A stretch of DNA of 64,000 nt from Chrysopilus asiliformis (GCA_964034945.1 OZ035961.1:61182084-61246083), one strand, 5' to 3'; positions 21,564 to 33,041 are shown, counted from the stretch's first letter. Program-made: numbers and translations. Notes: generated from the sequence alone by a model not told the origin.

Positions 21564-21909
21564 ATAGCTAGAGATATTTAATTCTTTCTGTATAAGAATG
21601 CCACGTGCTGTTCAGAAATTTTCTGTTATATAACAAAGTCACGTAATGTTCAGAAATTTTCGATATCGTTTTATTTTGCCGTATATTTTCCAAAAAAAAA
21701 TCGTTTTTTTTTGTTATTTTGCTGTATGATATTTTCAAAAAAAAAATCGATTTTTTCTTTATAAAAAAATCAAATGAAAGCAAATCAGCATTCTTAAGCT
21801 GTTAAATTATCATGTCGGTGACGCGAACTCATGAGATTTTACCAAAAATCGCCCAACGCGCCTAAAGAAGTATAATATAAATAAAATAAGTAATTTAAGG
21901 TCAAAAAAA

Positions 21910-21990
21910 AAACATTTTGTCACTACTCGGAATCGAACCCGCACATCTGGCACATTGTAGTCTAACACTTATTCAGTAGTAAAAATGTAA
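21910..21990 (-). other. tRNA-like module in X repeat
   Basis: Minus strand: 'gaataagtgttagactac', then the perfect B-box 'gggttcgattccgag' (about 21926-21940), then 'tagtgacaaaatg' and a T run. Counterparts are at 31086-31150 and 34136-34205. Confidence 0.5.
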
Positions 21991-22071
21991 ACTTAAAGAT
22001 AAATTAAGTAATAAAATATTAATAAAAGTAAAAAAATCAAAAAAAAAGAATTTGAAAAGAAAAAAAAATTT

Positions 22072-22147
22072 TTTTCACCGATAAGAATTGAACCCGGTGC
22101 ATGGCGCATGGTTGTCCAACTTCTAACTCACTGCGCTGATCAGACAG
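22072..22147 (-). other. tRNA-like module in X repeat
   Basis: Minus strand: A-box-like 'cagcgcagtgagttagaag', B-box-like 'gggttcaattctta', then 'cggtg' and a long T run. Counterparts are at 30916-30990 and 33968-34048. Of the three X modules this one has the best A-box. Confidence 0.5.
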
Positions 22148-22594
22148 TATGGAATGTCGTGTTAACATTGAAGACTTAGTTAGCGGCATATTGATAATTT
22201 TGAAAGGCAAATCACTAATAAAGTATTATTAAAAATTGAAAAAAAGTAAAACGGACATATCTACCGCTATAGAGCTGAGCTTTCATTTAAAAAAAGAATT
22301 ACCAAAATCGGTTCAATAGGAACTGCAGGAGCTCTGTCGAAAGAAATCCATACAAAATCGCTTTGCCTTTTAAATTTATAGATGATAAAATAGAGTTCAA
22401 ATATTTAATATGAATGATCGATGCAATCCAGTATATGTGGGTGATTCCAGTACTCTAGTATGAGTGTATTAAGCAACGTAGTCGTACCCTGATTGGACCG
22501 AGTAGTGACGTGCCTCTGTATGAATGATATGCTGAGCAGCGTGACGTGCGACGTGCTCTCTTGTGAATGATATGAACGATGTGATTTTACGATA

Positions 22595-22832
22595 GATACC
22601 TAAAGAGGCAATTGGCCTAAAGAAGGCAATTTGGCCTTAAGAGGCAGTTTGGCTTAACAAGCAGTTTGGCCTGAAGAGGCAACTTGGCTAAAAAAAACAG
22701 TTTGGCCTTAAGAGGCAATTTGGCTAAAAGACAGTTTGGCCTGAAGAGGCAATTTGGCTGAAAAAGCAGTTTGGCCTTAAGAGGCAATTTGGCTGAAAAA
22801 AAGCATTTGACCTGAAAAGGTAGTTTGCCAGT
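22595..22832. repeat. Minisatellite of 'aagaggcaatttggc' units
   Basis: Alternating 'cctgaagaggcaatttggc' and 'taaaaaagcagtttgg'-type units, about 34-36 bp per pair, six to seven copies with drift. No gene. It lies just outside the left end of the pogo-like transposon. The 200 bp before it (22391-22594) show nothing recognisable. Confidence 0.7.
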
Positions 22833-23052
22833 CAGACTGGATGAGAAGTGTCCACTTCGAGTTGTGATCAGCTTCTAGTCTGCTAAGTTATTCCTTCGGC
22901 TCATATAGGGCCTTTAGCTTACAAGCAAAGGTTGTCAAGTGTCCCTCTACGATTTGAATGAGTTTTGGATATGTTGTAGGGTAGGGGGTCGCAAAATAAG
23001 AGACACGTATTTTTTATAGCGGCTAATTTCCATATTTAGGGGGTAAAATGAA

Positions 23053-24139
23053 TCTTTTCATTGACTTTAAGCAGGCCTATGACAGGACCAAACGCAACGA
23101 GCTGTTTATTGCAATGAAGGAGCTGGGATTTGAAACAAAATTGATTCGATTGGTGAAAGCGACGCTGGTTGGCACAAGGTGTCGTGTCAAAATTCAAAAC
23201 GCCATGTCCGACTCATTTGTGGTGGGAGAAGGCCTGAAACAGGGTGACGCCTTATCATGTCTTCTTTTTAACCTGGCGCTAGAGATTGCCCTAAGACGTG
23301 CTGGCATTTCAACTAGCAGAACCCTGGCAACCAGCTCAATCCAAGTACTGGGCTTTGCAGATGACTTGGACATTGCTGGAAGAAACCATGCAGATGTGGC
23401 CAGTACTTTCACAGCATTTAAGGACCAAGCTGAACGCATGGGCTTGGTTGTTAATGAATCAAAGACCAAATACATGAGAACCAACACAAGACCGGTACCA
23501 AATGAAAGCGACGGTACAGTGGAGATAGGAGGTTCATACTTCGAGATAGTCAATGACTTTGTCTACCTTGGAGCGCTGATGCGACCTGACGGGGATACGA
23601 CCTGTGAAATACAGCGACGAATCATGGCGGCAAGCAGATGCTACTATGGACTTCTTAGACATCTGAGGTCAAAGTTGTTATCTAAGAAAACAAAAAGCCA
23701 AATATACAAGACGCTCATTCGCCCAGTCCTGACTTATGGCGGCGAGTCATGGACATTGAAGAAGAGTGACGAACAGCTGCTTATCATCTTCGAACGCAAA
23801 GTGCTGCGTACCATGTTCGGGGCGATGCGGGAAGGTGATCAATGGAGGAGAAGATACAACTTTGAGTTAGAAAGAGATTTTGGTGAACCGAGCATTGTTG
23901 CAGTCGTGAAGGTCCAACGGTTAAGGTGGGCAGGGCACGTGGTGAGAATGGCAGAAGGCCGAGCCCCATTAACCTTATTCCGTAACAATCCAGTTGGGCA
24001 ACGAGGCGTTAGTCGTCCAAAAGCGCGATGGATTGATGGCGTACAATCAGACCTGCGTACGCTGCGAATTACAAACTGGCAACAGCAAGCTCGTTGGAAT
24101 GCTGTCCTTGAACAGGCCAAGACCTACAAATGGTTGTAG
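23053..24139 (+). CDS. LINE reverse transcriptase, C-terminal 360 residues
   Basis: The frame begins in the RT palm (LFIDFKQAYDR), has GLKQGDALSCLLFN and the catalytic FADD at 23353-23364, and then the thumb and C-terminal block (LRWAGHVVRM ... RPKARWIDG ... W..LEQAKTYKWL) typical of arthropod RTE/BovB-like LINEs. The ATG at 23048 lies in host target sequence, so it is not the native start. The frame is unbroken over 363 codons, which suggests a recent insertion. It would copy LINE RNA if complete. Confidence 0.85.
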
Positions 24140-24162
24140 CGCCGGAGAAGTAAGAAGTAAAG
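23053..24162 (+). mobile_element. 5'-truncated LINE (RTE-like) with 16 bp target duplication
   Basis: 'tagggggtaaaatgaa' stands before (23037-23052) and after (24163-24178) the element and is single in the opposite arm near 28913-28928 (inverted). The 3' end is a short 'taagaagtaaag' repeat rather than poly(A), as in RTE-like LINEs. The endonuclease and the first part of RT are absent. Confidence 0.8.
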
Positions 24163-24408
24163 TAGGGGGTAAAATGAACCGTTAAAATTACCCTATTTTT
24201 TCGATTTTTGGCAAAAAATCATAGCAGTAGACTACGTGTCGACCTGAAATTTTACAGGGATGTGTAAATTGGTGAGAAAACTACCCTGAACAAAAAAAAA
24301 TTTCCACCCTCCAAACATTTTCCCCCCGCTCCAAAATCGGTTATTTTATCCTATAGCGCGTAAATGAGTGGCACGATTTTTGTGAAATTTTGTATCTAGT
24401 TATGGTTT

Positions 24409-25296
24409 TTATACCCGTATGGTGAAACCAAAGGGTATATTAACTTTGCTTTACCGTTTTGTAACGCCAAGATCTCGTCATCACACACAAAAATGAATTA
24501 CACCAGTGTGTTTAGAATGATAAAAAAATTGAATTTTCCATGTTCGTCTGTCTGTCCGTCTGCCTGTGGCGCGAATTGCGGGCGCATAGATTGAGCTAGA
24601 GACTTGAAATTTTGCGCAGATCCGTTTTTCGTAAAATTCGAGGCTAAGTTCGTTAATGGGCAAAAATGGACCATTAGGGGGGGTACCCCCCATACGAACG
24701 AAAACGATTTTTGCGAATATCTCAAAAACGGTGCATCTTATCAAAAAAGTCTAAGAACAAAATTTATTCAGGATATTATTCTACAAGCTATAATTGCCAA
24801 TCTGGGAATTATTGAAAACCCGTACGGTGATTTAAGTGAACAGTTGTATCAAAATTCCACTCTGAAGTCAAATTTTCCAATAAGATTTTTTAAAATTTAT
24901 TCCAATCGGATTTTGATGTATGGGTCTTTTATGTAGAATCATATCCTAAATAACTTTTGTTCTTGGACTTTTTTATACTAGAGTAAGGTTTCGTTCGTAT
25001 GGGGGGTACCCCCCCTAATGGTCCATTTTTGCCCATTAACGAACTTAGCCTCACATTTTACGAAAAACGAATCTGTGCAAAATTTCAAGTCTGTAGCTCA
25101 ATCCGTGCGACCGCAATCCGCGCCACAGACAGACGGACGGACAGACGGACGGACGGATGGACATGCTAAATTAAACTTTTTTTTATCATTCTAAACACAA
25201 TGGTGTAATTCATTTTTTTGTGTGATGACGGGATCTTGGCGTTACAAACGGTAAGGCAAATCTAATATACCCTTTGGTTTCACCATACGGGTATAA
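24409..25296. repeat. Head-to-head DINE-like Z repeat (palindrome)
   Basis: Starts 'tatacccgtatggtgaaacc' and ends with its complement; each arm has a CTGT/CCGT microsatellite and 'ggtacccccc'. The interior holds the family's 3' stem 'attgccaatctgggaat'. The segment replaces part of the left pogo arm. No gene; frames here read the microsatellite. Confidence 0.65.
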
Positions 25297-25722
25297 ATAG
25301 GTAAAAGAGTGTTTTCGGATTTTTTTTTGTATATTCTTTATTTCCGTTTTGTTCGAAAATACAGATTTCCGACAATAAATTACATAACAAACATAATATC
25401 GGCTTATATATTTAACCGATTGATATTTCTTTCAAAAGAAATAAAAATATTAAAAATCCATAAAATTATTAAAACTATAGCAAAATCTTGACAATAGTGG
25501 AATTCAACAAATATATGCTTTAAACACAAGTAATTTTTGCACCAACTGCACCTGATTATGGGAATACTATTACAATACCTGCAATCAGCATCTTCCTCTT
25601 CCCAGCTAAAACAAAATTCTGTTGGTGTGTTGAAAGAAGGTGGACGAGATTCCGAAAATCCACATTTAAACCATGAATATTTAAATAAATTTTTAATCTG
25701 GGCGATGAAAATTGGTTATGGG

Positions 25723-27678
25723 TAGAGCCTCCAAAAATTGTTAAATAAAATTAGGAAAAATTGTTGTTAAATTGTTAGAAAAAAGGGCCAAAAATTGTTA
25801 GAAAAATTGTTAAATCAATTAATTCTATAAAATATGTAAATGGAAATATAGCAGATGGATTACATAGTAAAAAATCAAATAAATGAAAAACTATATTAAA
25901 TTTTCTTTATTCGTCTTCATTTACAAAGTTATTGCATTGAATGACATTAAGCATTCCTAGATTTGATTCTGTGAGAGAATAACGTCTATCGGACAAAATG
26001 TATTTGTAAATCGAAAAAGACCTTTCTGCATTAACTGATGTTAATGGTGCATATTTAAAATTAATTTGCTCATCCACCGGCAAATTTTCAAAAAAAATAA
26101 CGTTGAGATTTTTCGACAAGACATCATTTAGCTTGGCTAGCTCAACGCCAGTTAGTTTGCTTTTGGTGGATGATAAAATTGTTAATTGCTCCTGCACAAT
26201 CATTTCTCGTTTCTCCAAACGCGTTATAGCTTCCGTTAAAAATTTAAAATGATGAATTTTTAACAGTTGTTCCTGAAGTTCAGCCGTATCGATACAGTCT
26301 TGCAACTTTTCGATAGCTTTCGAATCTTGGTCTAATGCAAGCACAAATGTTTTTATATCAGAAAATTTTCGGCATAAAAAAATGCAGCATTTAGCCAAGT
26401 ATTCTAGCGGATTTCGATTACATCGGGGGGAAACGGTAAACGGCATATTTCCGAATACTTTTGACGACGAACGTGTGAGTTAGATAGAACGGCTTTCATT
26501 TTTGATATGAATCTATTTGCCAGAGGGTTTTGATCCTTTATTACCTCAGAAACTCTGTTTAATCCATGCACCAAAAAAGTCACGTGCTTTAAATTTGGAA
26601 GTATTACTTTTACTCCTTTTCCAGCTTTGATCATGCACGGAGCTTGGTCCGTGATTAAAATCCATACTCGTTCGAAAGGTATATCGGTACCATATAACGT
26701 TGTGGACGTTTTGAGCAACCCTTGTTGCACCGTGGTGTTGTTTGTTTTTTCCAGATAAATTGTGCTGAGCAACATTAGAATTGACGGTTCGCCATTCAAT
26801 TTTCCAACCAAAACATTAAGTGCATACCGCTGGCGGGCGTCAGTAGTTTCGTCACAAATAAAATATATTGGATTTTCGCCGATCAAGTCTCAAATTTTTT
26901 ACAATGTTTCACTATGTATGACACTAATTTTGTTGTAAAAAGTGTTAACAGACGGTAAAACTTCTTTATGCTCTAACAAAAAAAAAACTTTTTGATGCTC
27001 GGGTGTCGTAATTTCCACAATGGAATACCAGCTTCCAAAAATGCTTTTGCCAATTTCAGGGAATATGAATCGTCTTTAGTTTTCTTGGAATCGGCAACTG
27101 CAATCGCACTAATAATTGATGGCTGAAGAATATTCTTTCTACTGGCTGTCTTATGTTTGGTTGTAGCCAAATGTGATTGAAATTGTGTATTTAAATGTAT
27201 AGGGTCGACTTTAAATTTGCACTGACAATGTTTGCAAAAAATCGAAACTTCGCCAGATTTTGTGTCGATTTCAAAGAACTTGCTGTTGGCAGTTAATTTA
27301 TTCACACGCGCAATAAGATGTTCCTTCTCTTTAGGCATTTTTGCAGCAAATAACTAGAAAACAATGACAATAAATTGCGAATGCAAAGACAATACAACCA
27401 CAATGAAGCTTACGCCCGCATTATTCGGAAAACATCTAGGTACTCTAGTGGAACATCCATTGAATTGGGAGTCAATTCTGCACAATATCCACTGGATTTT
27501 TATACAACAAACATTTGACACTGAACAATTTTTTATAATTTCCGTCGTCTGCTGTCATAGACAACGTGATAAATTGTTAGTTATTCAAAGGAAGGTTAAA
27601 AATTGTTGTTTTTCCAAAACAGGTGAAAAATTGTTAAAATTGTTGTTTTAACAATTTTAACAATTTTTGCAGGCTCTA
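25723..27678 (-). mobile_element. hAT transposon with 8 bp target duplication
   Basis: Ends 'tagagcctccaaaaattgtt' (left) and its complement with one mismatch (right); 'gttatggg' is present at 25715-25722 and 27679-27686. An 8 bp duplication is diagnostic of hAT. It is inserted in the pogo-like transposase, whose frame resumes on both sides. Subterminal 'aattgtta' repeats are dense at both ends. Confidence 0.9.
25907..27338 (-). pseudogene. hAT transposase, broken in three frames
   Basis: It begins at ATG 27338 with a C2H2-type zinc finger (CKHCQCKF...HLATTKH, about residues 36-62). The second piece (26886-26404) holds ICDETTD and ITDQAPC, the first catalytic region; the third (26446-25907) ends in the hAT dimerisation block SVNAERSFSIYKYILSDRR. 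Breaks lie at about 26973-26886 and in the overlap at 26404-26446. It is likely no longer functional. Confidence 0.75.
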
Positions 27679-29035
27679 GTTATGGGCCATAGCTTGAAGT
27701 TTTAACACGTTATTTCGCAAATGAAGATTAACATCCAAATCCCGCAAAAGGACCAAATCTGAAAATTTTCTTACAAAATTTTTCCAAACTCGGAACCCAT
27801 AAACATCCAGTGGCTGTATATAAGGTGTTGCCCCCTTCGGTATTGTTATCAACTTTAATTTACGATTCGTTGGAACTGCAGCCTGTACCCTGTCGTTCCA
27901 TTGAGAACTTCAAGAATCCAAAATTAACACTGATTCCTGCCCAATGTTTGGTACCAATACTTCTTTTAACCAAGAATCAAGATGTTGAGACGTAAGCTTA
28001 CCTGATTTAGACGCTGTAACAAACATGTTATCGGACTTAAATATTGTTGATTTCACTCTCGGTCCAAAATTCCCAGAAGGTTCCTGTAAAACCACAAAAA
28101 CGAGAGAGAGGAGTTGACCGTCGCAGATATGGTTGGCTGAATTGTATAACTGTGTGTCGTTGAAGAAACCGACTGTACAACACTTTCGACCTTCTTTGCA
28201 CCCTTAAATTGCAACGTTCTTCCAGAGTGCACTTCAAATTGAAAACCACTCTGGTCAGAATTATAAACGTTTTGTTGATTTCCACTATTGTCAAGATTTT
28301 GCTTTATAGTTTTAATAATTTTATGGATTTTTAATATTTTTATTTCTTTTGAAAGAAATATCAATCGGTTGAATATAAAAGCCGATATCATGTTTGTTAT
28401 GTAATTTATTGTCGGAAATCTGTATTTTCGAACAAAACGGAAATAAGAAATATACGAATAAAAAATCCGAAAACACTATTTTACCTATTTTTACTTATAA
28501 ACCAACATGTGTACCAATTTTGAACGAATTCGGAGATGGACGAAAAAATGTTAGTCGGTTGAACAATTTCCATACAGGTATTTTGCATACAAAACCTTAC
28601 CGCATAAAAAAGGGATATCGGCATCAAAACCTCGTTAATTGGAAAAATCCAAAAACAGGTCGATTTTAGAATTAAAAACCATAACTAGATACAAAATTTT
28701 ACAAAAATCGTGCCACTAATTTTCGTGCTATAGGGTAAACCAACCGATTTTGGAGCGGGGGGAAAATTTTTGGTGGGCTGGAAATTTTTTTTTGTCCAGG
28801 GTTGAGTTTTCTTACCCATTTCCACATCCCTGTAAAATTTCAGGTCGACACGTAGTCTATTGCTATAATTTTTTGCCAAAAATCGAAAAAATAGGGTAAT
28901 TTTAACGGTTCATTTTACCCCCTAAATATGGAAATTAGCCGCTATAAAAAATACGTGTCTCTTATTTTGCGACCCCCTACAACATATCCAAAAATCATTC
29001 AAATCGTAGAGGGACACTTGACAACCTTTGCTTGT

Positions 29036-29405
29036 TAGTCATGAAGTGGGAATGTGGATGCGCTTTGTAAAGATGTGATGTTAGCGCCAGCGGTGAAATC
29101 GCGCACTGCTTGACGTCGATTTTGTAATTTTATATAGTTTGATTGAATTTGATCGTTGAATTTGATGTGGATCGTTTAGCTGTCAAGGTAAATTATTATA
29201 ATCGTGTGTTAAATTCGTGTTTTTATGTTTAGTAAGTGTTTTTATGTTATCCGTGCTTATCGTATATGCTGCGAACTTCAAATTGTTTGTTGCGTTGTCA
29301 TATCTGTTGTGTTTTTTTGTTCGGCTTGTGGTGAAGCGAATCTATTTGTGGTTTGTTTACAACTTGTTATTACTGCCGTGAAGTTAGCATTAACTAGTTA
29401 GCACT
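29036..29405. other. Unassigned stretch right of the pogo element
   Basis: No reading frame or termini recognised. Compared with its surroundings it is less A/T-homopolymeric ('agcgccagcggtgaaatcgcg'-like words near 29083), so it may be older unique sequence. Confidence 0.25.
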
Positions 29406-29526
29406 AAGTTTTTTAGTTCCGATGCTCGCCGCTCCTGTCAGTTAATTCCAATGTTCGCCGCTTCGTTCTGCGCGCCGCAGCAAGCGTCCAAAATGAAAAA
29501 TATTACGAATCGGAACTAAAAAAGTT
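29406..29526. mobile_element. Short inverted-repeat element
   Basis: 'aagttttttagttccgat' on the left and its exact complement on the right enclose about 85 bp with 'gctcgccgct' and 'ttcgccgctt' words. No clear target duplication. Confidence 0.5.
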
Positions 29527-29620
29527 ATCGATAAGTATACAGCCGCAGAACGAAACATAGTACAAACTTAATTTTTTACTATGTCTTAGCCCTTCTCCTG
29601 CCGGTTAATTCCCTGGGTTT

Positions 29621-30446
29621 CGTAACTCCCAAACTACACGTTTTTTAGTGGCCTTAAGTATGACAAAACTTGGAGAAAATAAAATTTCCCACACTTTTGT
29701 CTTTAGCTATAACTCGATATCTCCACCTGTTATGTTTTAGGCCTCCTCATGCCCTTTCTTTTGCCGGGTTTCGCAAGTAGCCCAGACCCGTACGAGCTGA
29801 GAATTTTAGAAAAGTGTTGGCAAAATGAAAAAAAATATCAGTTGTGGTCAACACAAAACTTTCTTATACAAAATCTACGACCCTGTGCAATTTACGCTAG
29901 AGCCCTGTCGCGTTGTCAACCTAAGACGACCTCCCAATAAATTATTGGTTCATCCAAAAATATCAAAAACGTACAAAATTTGAGATAACTTGAGAACGGT
30001 AAAAGATATCAATTTACGGTAAATGGCAAAAATGTAGAAAATGTTAACATCTTTAATTATTCTTTTAACTGATTTGTCGAAAACCCGTTAGTTTGCAAAT
30101 TATTCGCAAAAATATGATTTTTTACATATTAACGAAAATATCTCAATAACGGTAAAAGATAACGGATAACGGTAAAAGACAAAATTATGCAGAATGCCAT
30201 TCTCATTAATTCACTTCATACATTCAGTCAGCAAAAACCCGTTAGTTTTCGAGATAATCGCAAAAAACTGTTTTTTTTTGGAAATAACGGTTTTTCTCGA
30301 TAACAGGTTGAGATATCGAGTTATAGCTGAAGACAAAAGTGTCGATAACAGGTTGAGATATCGAGTTATAGCTGAAGAAAAAAAAATTTTATTTTCTCCA
30401 AGTTTTGTCATACTTAAGGCCACTAAAAAACGCGTAGTTTGGGAGT
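29621..30446. repeat. Inverted-repeat element with 100+ bp arms
   Basis: The left arm (29621-29735: 'actcccaaactac', 'ttttttagtggccttaagta', 'tatgacaaaacttggag') is mirrored at 30296-30446. In the right arm 'gataacaggttgagatatcg' plus 'agttatagctgaag' is tandemly duplicated. The interior has 'aataacggtaaaaga' repeats and no gene. Confidence 0.55.
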
Positions 30447-30754
30447 AAATCGAGAAAAACGAAATTGCGATTTTTGAAAAACCGCCATTTTGGATACTTC
30501 CGGTTAACGGATTTCCACCAAAAGTTGATAGGATCGTCCCATTTTAGGACGCAACATGCCTATAAAATTTCATGGCGCTAGCTCTATGAGTTTTTGAGGA
30601 ATCTTGTGCACAGACTGACAGACAGACAGACTGACAGACAGACAGACAGAAAGACATTTTTTTAATATGACTCTAATCGACTCAGGAGTGATCGGGAAAT
30701 GTTTTTTAGGCAAAAGAGGTCGAAATTTTTCATGAATACAATCTATATATTTAA
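30447..30754. other. Microsatellite-bearing repeat, no gene
   Basis: Contains 'gacagacagacag' around 30605-30655 and the preceding 'ggtcgaaattttt'-type words typical of the dispersed repeats here. The minus frame over it encodes a Ser/Val/Cys microsatellite translation. Confidence 0.4.
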
Positions 30755-30915
30755 AAGGCAAAGCGATTTTGTATGGATTTCTTTTGACAGAGCGTTTACG
30801 GATATGTCCGTTTTACTTTTTTTTCGATTTTTAATAATACTTTATTAGTGATTTACCTTTCAAAATTATCAATATGCCGCTAAATAAGTCTTCAATGTTA
30901 AAACGACATTCCGTA

Positions 30916-30990
30916 CTGTCTGATTAGTGCAGTGAGTTAGAAGTTGGACTACCATGCGCCAGCACCGGGTTCAATTCTTATCGGTGACAA
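30916..30990 (+). other. tRNA-like module in X repeat
   Basis: A-box-like 'tagtgcagtgag' (about 30925-30936), B-box-like 'gggttcaattc' (30967-30977), then 'ggtgacaaaattc' and nine T. The box spacing of about 30 bp suits an internal polymerase III promoter. Confidence 0.5.
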
Positions 30991-31085
30991 AATTCTTTTT
31001 TTTTTCTTTTCAATTTTTTTTTTGTTGATATATTTACTTTTTTTAATATTTTATTACTTAATTTATCTTTAAGTTTACATTTTTA

Positions 31086-31155
31086 CTCCTGAATAACTGT
31101 TAGACTAAAATGCGCCAGATGTGTGGGTTCGATTCCGAGTGGTGACAAAATGTTT
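31086..31155 (+). other. tRNA-like module in X repeat
   Basis: B-box 'gggttcgattcc' at 31125-31136 is a perfect match to the tRNA consensus; 'gaataactgttagac' precedes it and a T run follows from 31153. Confidence 0.5.
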
Positions 31156-31359
31156 TTTTCAAATTTTTTTTTGACCTTAAATTACTTATTTTTTTTATAT
31201 TATACTTCTTTAGGCGCGTTGGGCGATTTTTGGATAGGTAAAATCTTGTGAGTTCGCGTCAACGACATGCTAATTTAACAGCTTAAGAATGCTGATTTGC
31301 TTTCATTTGATTTTTTTATACAGAAAAAATCGATTTTTTTTTGAAGACAGTACACAGCA

Positions 31360-31735
31360 AAATAAAATTAGCGAGGAAATTTTTGAATAGCACATAACTT
31401 TCTTACACAACAAAAAAACGATTTTTTTTTTGGAAAATAACATACAGCAAAATAAAATGAGACAGAAAATTTCTGCATATTACGTGACTTTGTTATAGAA
31501 CAAAAAATCGGTTCTTTTTTGGAAAACATACAGCAAAATAAAATGAGATAGAAAATTTCTGAACAGCACGTGACTTTGTTATACGGCAAAAAATCGGTTT
31601 GTTTTTTTGGAAAATATACAGCAAAATAAAATGAGACAGAAAATAACAAAAAATCGATTTTTTTTTGAAAAATATACAGCAAAATAAAATTACACAGAAA
31701 TTTTCTGAATAGCACGTGGCATTCTTATACAGAAA
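31360..31735 (+). repeat. Minisatellite, unit about 84-90 bp
   Basis: Each unit has 'cagcaaaataaaatgagaca', 'gaaaatttctgaa', 'cagcacgtgactttgttata' and 'caaaaaatcg'. About five units here, two to three at 34895-35110 and about two (inverted) at 21595-21740. The 115-residue minus frame is just its translation. Confidence 0.7.
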
Positions 31736-31990
31736 GAATTAAATATCTCTAGCTATTTGTTGTATAAGAAAATCATGTGCTGCTCAGGAATTCAAACCTT
31801 AATATGCATATTGACTTTTATTTGACATTTACTGCTTATTAGCATATATTTTCAAAATTTCAGGTTAAAAAATATATAGGCATAAATACAAGACAAAATT
31901 ACTTTACATATATTATTGTTTTCACTTCTGTTGGCAGTCCCCAATGACTGCGTGTTTTTTATTACTTCATTTATCTTTAAAATTTATATT

Positions 31991-32055
31991 CTTACTACTG
32001 AATAAGTGTAAACTACATCGCGCCAGGTACGGGTTCAATTCTGAGCGGTGGCAAA
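31991..32055 (+). other. tRNA-like module in X repeat
   Basis: B-box-like 'cgggttcaattctg' follows 'cgcgccaggta'; 'gcggtggcaaaat' and T runs follow. Weak A-box. Same module as 8851-8932 inverted. Confidence 0.4.
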
Positions 32056-32550
32056 ATATTTTTATTTTATTTTTTTTTTTTTTGTTGAAATTGAGTTTTT
32101 TAAACGTAAAATTAAAAATATCTGTTACGCATCGTCTTTTATTGGAAAAAGTGAAAACCATCTTCTCTATATATAAACTCGTTTAACCTGACGCTAGCCC
32201 AAACCCCTGAAGATAGACTTGAAACTTTCAGAATATGTCCCAACCATCGCGTAGGCGCTCACTAAGGCGAGATTTTTCAAAATTTTACCGCTAATGGAGT
32301 GAACGGGGGCTAAAGGGTGTTTGGGTGTTTTTAAACCGTGATTTTCGCCATGAATCCTGCTCAATAGGAGGCTGAAAAGTATCACTCGGGGATTTTTGGG
32401 GTCGCTGATCACGAATCCGGTGTTACATTTTCAAAATTCACAACGGAAGGTCCTGTAAGGATAATGCAAATATCCTTTTTCCCATTTTTCCGGAAAAAAA
32501 TGTCATTAGGGGGATTTCGGGGTCGCTGATCACGAATCTATATATTTAAA

Positions 32551-33041
32551 AGCACTAAAAAGAAAAAAATAATTTCAAACTATGTCCATTAATAGCGTAT
32601 TTAAAATTCGGCATTTTTGGAGTGGCGTTAAATTTACACTAAATAAAATCGTTGTAAAATTTCTATTGTCAAGTTTCGCACAAAATCAGTTTGTACATGG
32701 AGACAAAAAATAGGATAGATTTCTACAAAAAATAGTAACATATGAGACAGTGGGCTTTTTTATAGCGATTGCTTAAAAATAGGGAATCCAATTTGGGACA
32801 TAAAAGAACTTAGTTTTGGTGCTTCTAAGAGCCGTGTCTATAGTTAATCTGTTTGACAACAAAATTTTTGGAGTCGATCTTAGTTCTTAGTTAGCCTTAA
32901 GGGTTAGAAAGTATGTAAACGATTAGCCTTAAGGGTATGTAATTTATTTTAGTTGCAAATTTAACGCCACTCCAAAAAAGCCGAATTTTAAATACGCTAT
33001 TAATGGACATAGTTTGAAATTATTTTTTTCTTTTTAGTGCT
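32551..33041. mobile_element. Foldback element with about 90 bp arms
   Basis: The left arm begins 'agcactaaaaagaaaaaaat' and contains 'aaactatgtccattaatagc' and 'gtggcgttaaatt'; it is mirrored from 33041 inward. It sits inside a Helitron-like terminus. 491 bp, no gene. Confidence 0.7.

Larger units (their letters stand above)
21568..22390 (-). repeat. X repeat, continuation after the Gypsy insertion
   Basis: Reverse complement of 30755-31750. It contains two tRNA-like modules and about two units of the 'aacagcacgtg' minisatellite, and ends at 22385 in a Helitron-like terminus ('ccttttaaatttatagatga'). No gene. Confidence 0.6.
25495..28391 (-). pseudogene. pogo-like DDE transposase, frameshifted and interrupted
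   Basis: Minus-strand pieces in order: YNSDQSGFQFEVHSGRTL (first Asp) near 28260; FGPRVKSTIFKSD and SGKLTSQHLDSWLKEVLVPN ending LILDSW (second Asp) at 28095-27905; then in another frame ITIPKGATPYIQPLDVYGF (third Asp) near 27840; and beyond the hAT insertion a Cys-rich tail CRYCNSIPIIRCSWCKNYLC near 25600-25540. The Asp triad and IQPLD fit the DDE_1 (pogo/Tigger) superfamily. There are several frame changes and no N-terminal HTH was identified. Confidence 0.65.
22922..29034 (-). mobile_element. pogo-like DNA transposon with long inverted ends
   Basis: Outer ends 'caagcaaaggttgtcaagtg' at 22922 and inverted at 29034, with 'tta' on both flanks. The arms match inward, with interruptions, through 'gaccccctac' and 'gtcgacctgaaattttac' landmarks to about 25497 and 28285. 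The transposase is read on the minus strand and is split by a hAT element. The left arm was also hit by a LINE and a DINE-like palindrome. The 3 bp duplication is unusual for a pogo relative, which normally duplicates TA. Confidence 0.65.
30752..32550 (+). repeat. X repeat unit with Helitron-like start
   Basis: Starts 'tctatatatttaaaaggc' after an A, then carries three tRNA-like modules, a minisatellite and the 'gacgctagcccaaacccctg' block, and ends near a second 'tctatatattt' at 32538. It matches 8050-9176 plus 21568-22390 inverted. No protein gene. Confidence 0.6.

Noticed and set aside
23194..24120. Minus frames opposite the LINE RT (119, 61 and 93 codons)
   Set aside because: Antisense shadows of a well-supported reverse transcriptase.
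30570..30761. Ser/Val/Cys-rich minus frame
   Set aside because: Translation of a CTGT microsatellite.
31368..31715. 115-codon minus frame rich in Phe/Leu
   Set aside because: It is the translation of an 84-90 bp minisatellite; the repeated protein follows from the repeated DNA.
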